A DNA stretch of 64,000 nt from Bacteroidota bacterium (lineage in GTDB: Bacteria > Bacteroidota > Bacteroidia > UBA8524). Shown in pieces: positions 62,272 through 64,000 of this stretch. The notes beneath the pieces were generated by a model. That model was given only the letters and a program-made list of their open reading frames with translations, ran no database searches and had not been told where the DNA came from. A program made the position numbers and the translations under genes. Every line of letters starts with the position of its first letter. Within the stretch, counting starts at the first letter, position 1. Location: positions 1 through 64,000 of the forward strand of contig WBUH01000001.1 of the NCBI GenBank assembly GCA_008933805.1, read 5' to 3'.

Positions 62272-63594
62272 ATGGGATGTGGTTCATGCGGAACGGGCGG
62301 CGGATGCTCGCCAAAAGGGTGCAAAAATAACGGCACCTGCAACACCGGAGGGTGTAATAAACTTAATGTGTATGATTGGTTGGGCGATATGGAACAGCCC
62401 AACGGATATAAACCTTTTGATGTTGTTGAAGTACGCTTTAAAGGAAGCAGAAAAGAATTTTACCGTAACGACAGCAATTTTGAACTTTTTATTGGCGACC
62501 CGATTGTTGTGCAGGCCGAAAACGGCTACGACTACGGGCACGTATCTCTTAGCGGCGAATTAGTGCGCCTGCAACTTAAAAAACATGGGGTAGATGCTGA
62601 CAGTCCCAATATGTTCAAAATATACCGTCGTGCTAACGAAAAGGATACCGAAAAATACGACGAACTAAAGGCCAGAGAACCCTACACGCTTGAAAGGGCG
62701 AGAACAGTAGCTCTTGAACTGAACCTGCAAATGAAACTGAGTGATATTGAGTTTCATGGGGATGGACGTAAGGTTACTTTCTTTTACACTGCTGAAGAGC
62801 GTGTGGACTTTAGGGAGCTGATAAAACGCTACGCCGAAGAGTTTAAAGTGCGTATTGAGATGAAGCAGATTGGTTATCGTCAGGAAGCTGCAAGGCTGGG
62901 CGGTATCGGTTCATGCGGCAGGGAGTTGTGTTGCTCAACATGGCTTACCGATTTTAAGTTGGTAAACACATCGGCAGCCCGCTACCAAAACCTGTCCATC
63001 AATATGCTAAAACTTTCAGGTCAGTGCGGTAGGTTAAAGTGCTGTTTGAACTACGAGTTAGACACTTACCTCGAAGCCTTGAGCGATTTCCCCAAAGGAG
63101 ATAATGTTACCATTGAAACCGAAGTAGGATATGCCCGTTCACAAAAAACCGATATTCTAAAACGTCAGATGTGGTTTGTGTACGAAAACAGCACTGATTG
63201 GTTTCCGTTGGATATTAAAAAAGTGAACGAGATAATAGCCTTGAACCGTGAGGGTAAGAAGGGTGAGATTTTGGTAGATACACCAAAAGGAACAACCGCC
63301 TTGCAACGCTCTATGGATGAAGATATTATCAGCGAAAACGACCTAACCCGTTTGGATAAAGGCGGTAACCGTCGTGATAACAACCGTCGCCGCGATAACA
63401 GGGGTGGGGGAGATAGGGGTAACCGACCTACCAACAACCGTAACCCAAACAACACACGTAACCCCAACCCTAATCCTAATCCCAACCCTAACCCTAACAA
63501 TCAGAACAGAAGTAACGAACCGCGTGAAAACGGTGGTGATAATGCCAACAACGGCGGAAATAATAACAACCGCAGAAGGCGTAAGAAAAAGTAA
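62272..63594 (+). CDS. ricT: PSP1-domain protein RicT (iron-sulfur regulator)
   Basis: A 440-aa protein. The N-terminus is Cys/Gly-rich (MGCGSCGTGGGCSPKGCKNN). The PSP1 domain (about 35-270) has IGDPIVVQAENGYDYGHVSL and the conserved cysteine sets GSCGRELCCSTW and GQCGRLKCCLNYE. RicT with RicA/RicF carries Fe-S clusters and controls RNA processing and phosphorelay in Bacillus; the Bacteroidota role is not defined. The last 80 residues are a basic Arg/Asn/Gly/Pro tail with (NP)n repeats, whose DNA is CCCTAA-like (63470-63500). Confidence 0.92.
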   Translation: MGCGSCGTGGGCSPKGCKNNGTCNTGGCNKLNVYDWLGDMEQPNGYKPFDVVEVRFKGSRKEFYRNDSNFELFIGDPIVVQAENGYDYGHVSLSGELVRLQLKKHGVDADSPNMFKIYRRANEKDTEKYDELKAREPYTLERARTVALELNLQMKLSDIEFHGDGRKVTFFYTAEERVDFRELIKRYAEEFKVRIEMKQIGYRQEAARLGGIGSCGRELCCSTWLTDFKLVNTSAARYQNLSINMLKLSGQCGRLKCCLNYELDTYLEALSDFPKGDNVTIETEVGYARSQKTDILKRQMWFVYENSTDWFPLDIKKVNEIIALNREGKKGEILVDTPKGTTALQRSMDEDIISENDLTRLDKGGNRRDNNRRRDNRGGGDRGNRPTNNRNPNNTRNPNPNPNPNPNPNNQNRSNEPRENGGDNANNGGNNNNRRRRKKK

Positions 63595-63604
63595 TTTAGC
63601 AGTA

Positions 63605-64000
63605 GTGAAAAAAACCGCAGTTATTTTAATAGCCCTTGTGGCAATGCTGATGCAAAGCTGCAACAGCAATACAGTATACGATCAGAATTTGTTTTTGCCC
63701 GAAGACGGCTGGCATTATAAAAACCGGGCGGCTTTTGATATTGAAATAACAGATACTACACACTACCACAACTTTTTCGTAAACCTGCGTATTACGCCTG
63801 ATTACGAATACAGTAATTTATATGTGCTGGTGTATGCAAAAAGTCCGACTGGTGATAGCACTATGACCCGCGAAGAGCTGAAACTTGCAGAAACCGACGG
63901 ACGCTGGACAGGGAAAGGCTCGGCAAGTATTATCACTTACCGCATACCCATTGCTGAAAAATTTGTTCCTAAAAAAACAGGTGTGTATCACTTTGAGATA
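63605..64000 (+). CDS. gldH: Gliding motility lipoprotein GldH (partial)
   Basis: The frame begins at GTG 63605, 10 bp after ricT, and runs open for 132 codons to the window edge. The lipoprotein signal is MKKTAVILIALVAMLMQSCN, lipobox with C19. The mature start VYDQNLFLPEDGWHYKN and the following NLRITPDYEYSNLYVLV match GldH, which is needed for gliding in Flavobacterium-type organisms. It supports a gliding or T9SS-linked lifestyle. C-terminus outside the window. Confidence 0.85.
   Translation, partial: MKKTAVILIALVAMLMQSCNSNTVYDQNLFLPEDGWHYKNRAAFDIEITDTTHYHNFFVNLRITPDYEYSNLYVLVYAKSPTGDSTMTREELKLAETDGRWTGKGSASIITYRIPIAEKFVPKKTGVYHFEI

Noticed and set aside
62109-62330. 73-codon open frame overlapping the ricT start
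   Set aside because: Non-ATG start, out of frame with ricT and without family motifs; treated as chance.
63460-63500. Chromosome-end telomere
   Set aside because: The CCCTAA-like repeats are short, imperfect and inside the ricT reading frame.

Overview
The window comes from a Bacteroidota chromosome, probably a gliding or gliding-capable lineage. The evidence is T9SS sorting domains of type A and type B (CHU_C), a gldH start at the right edge, promoter elements of the Bacteroidota form TAnnTTTG, near-absence of Shine-Dalgarno sequences, and DUF3857/transglutaminase and type Vd patatin genes. Most of it is ordinary chromosome, with three or four accessory-looking stretches.

Layout. 0-4.3 kb (minus strand): tRNA-Pro, MscS channel, Glu/Leu/Phe/Val dehydrogenase, anmK, single-domain response regulator. 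4.5-7.8 kb (plus): Tat-type class V aminotransferase, MenE-like ligase, an HD-CoaD fusion. 7.8-13.9 kb (minus): metal-efflux operon with a small His/Cys exported protein, an RND pump fused to a TolC-type channel, and an adaptor lipoprotein. 14-20 kb (plus): DUF3857 transglutaminase, a DUF3857-like partner, a small barrel protein and a methyltransferase. 20-23 kb: two tandem HAD-like proteins, elbB and an unknown gene pair. 23-28.7 kb (minus): uvrA, with an AT-rich Dam-type methylase plus ParB-like pair directly upstream. 28.7-29.9 kb: non-coding, hairpin-rich. 30-38 kb (plus): lipoprotein, patatin-Omp85, MsrB, DEAD-box helicase, YbjN protein, and an ECF sigma factor overlapping a membrane-anchored PKD/CHU_C protein. 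37.9-42.5 kb: a 1554-aa PKD adhesin-like protein.

The most unusual part is 42.6-50.3 kb, a divergent cluster. Leftward it encodes a NodU/CmcH-type carbamoyltransferase, a HEAGH-motif protein and two 2-oxoglutarate/Fe(II)-type hydroxylases. Rightward it encodes three tandem phage-tail-collar (MdpB-like) proteins, a periplasmic-binding-fold protein with no signal peptide, and a formyltransferase homologue. Two copies of the dyad CAACT-N3-AGTTG lie between the arms. A T9SS cargo gene split by a frameshift and a leaderless GH25 lysozyme follow. I read this as a candidate undescribed system that makes and chemically decorates collar-type surface or fibre proteins; that function is inference.

53.8-60.5 kb (minus): TatD, enoyl-CoA hydratase, ComEC, then a tightly coupled AAA ATPase plus TOPRIM-like pair resembling OLD/PARIS-type defence modules, a GT2 glycosyltransferase and a membrane protein. 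60.5-60.9 kb holds a palindromic repeat array. 60.9-64 kb (plus): holB, ricT and gldH (cut by the window edge).
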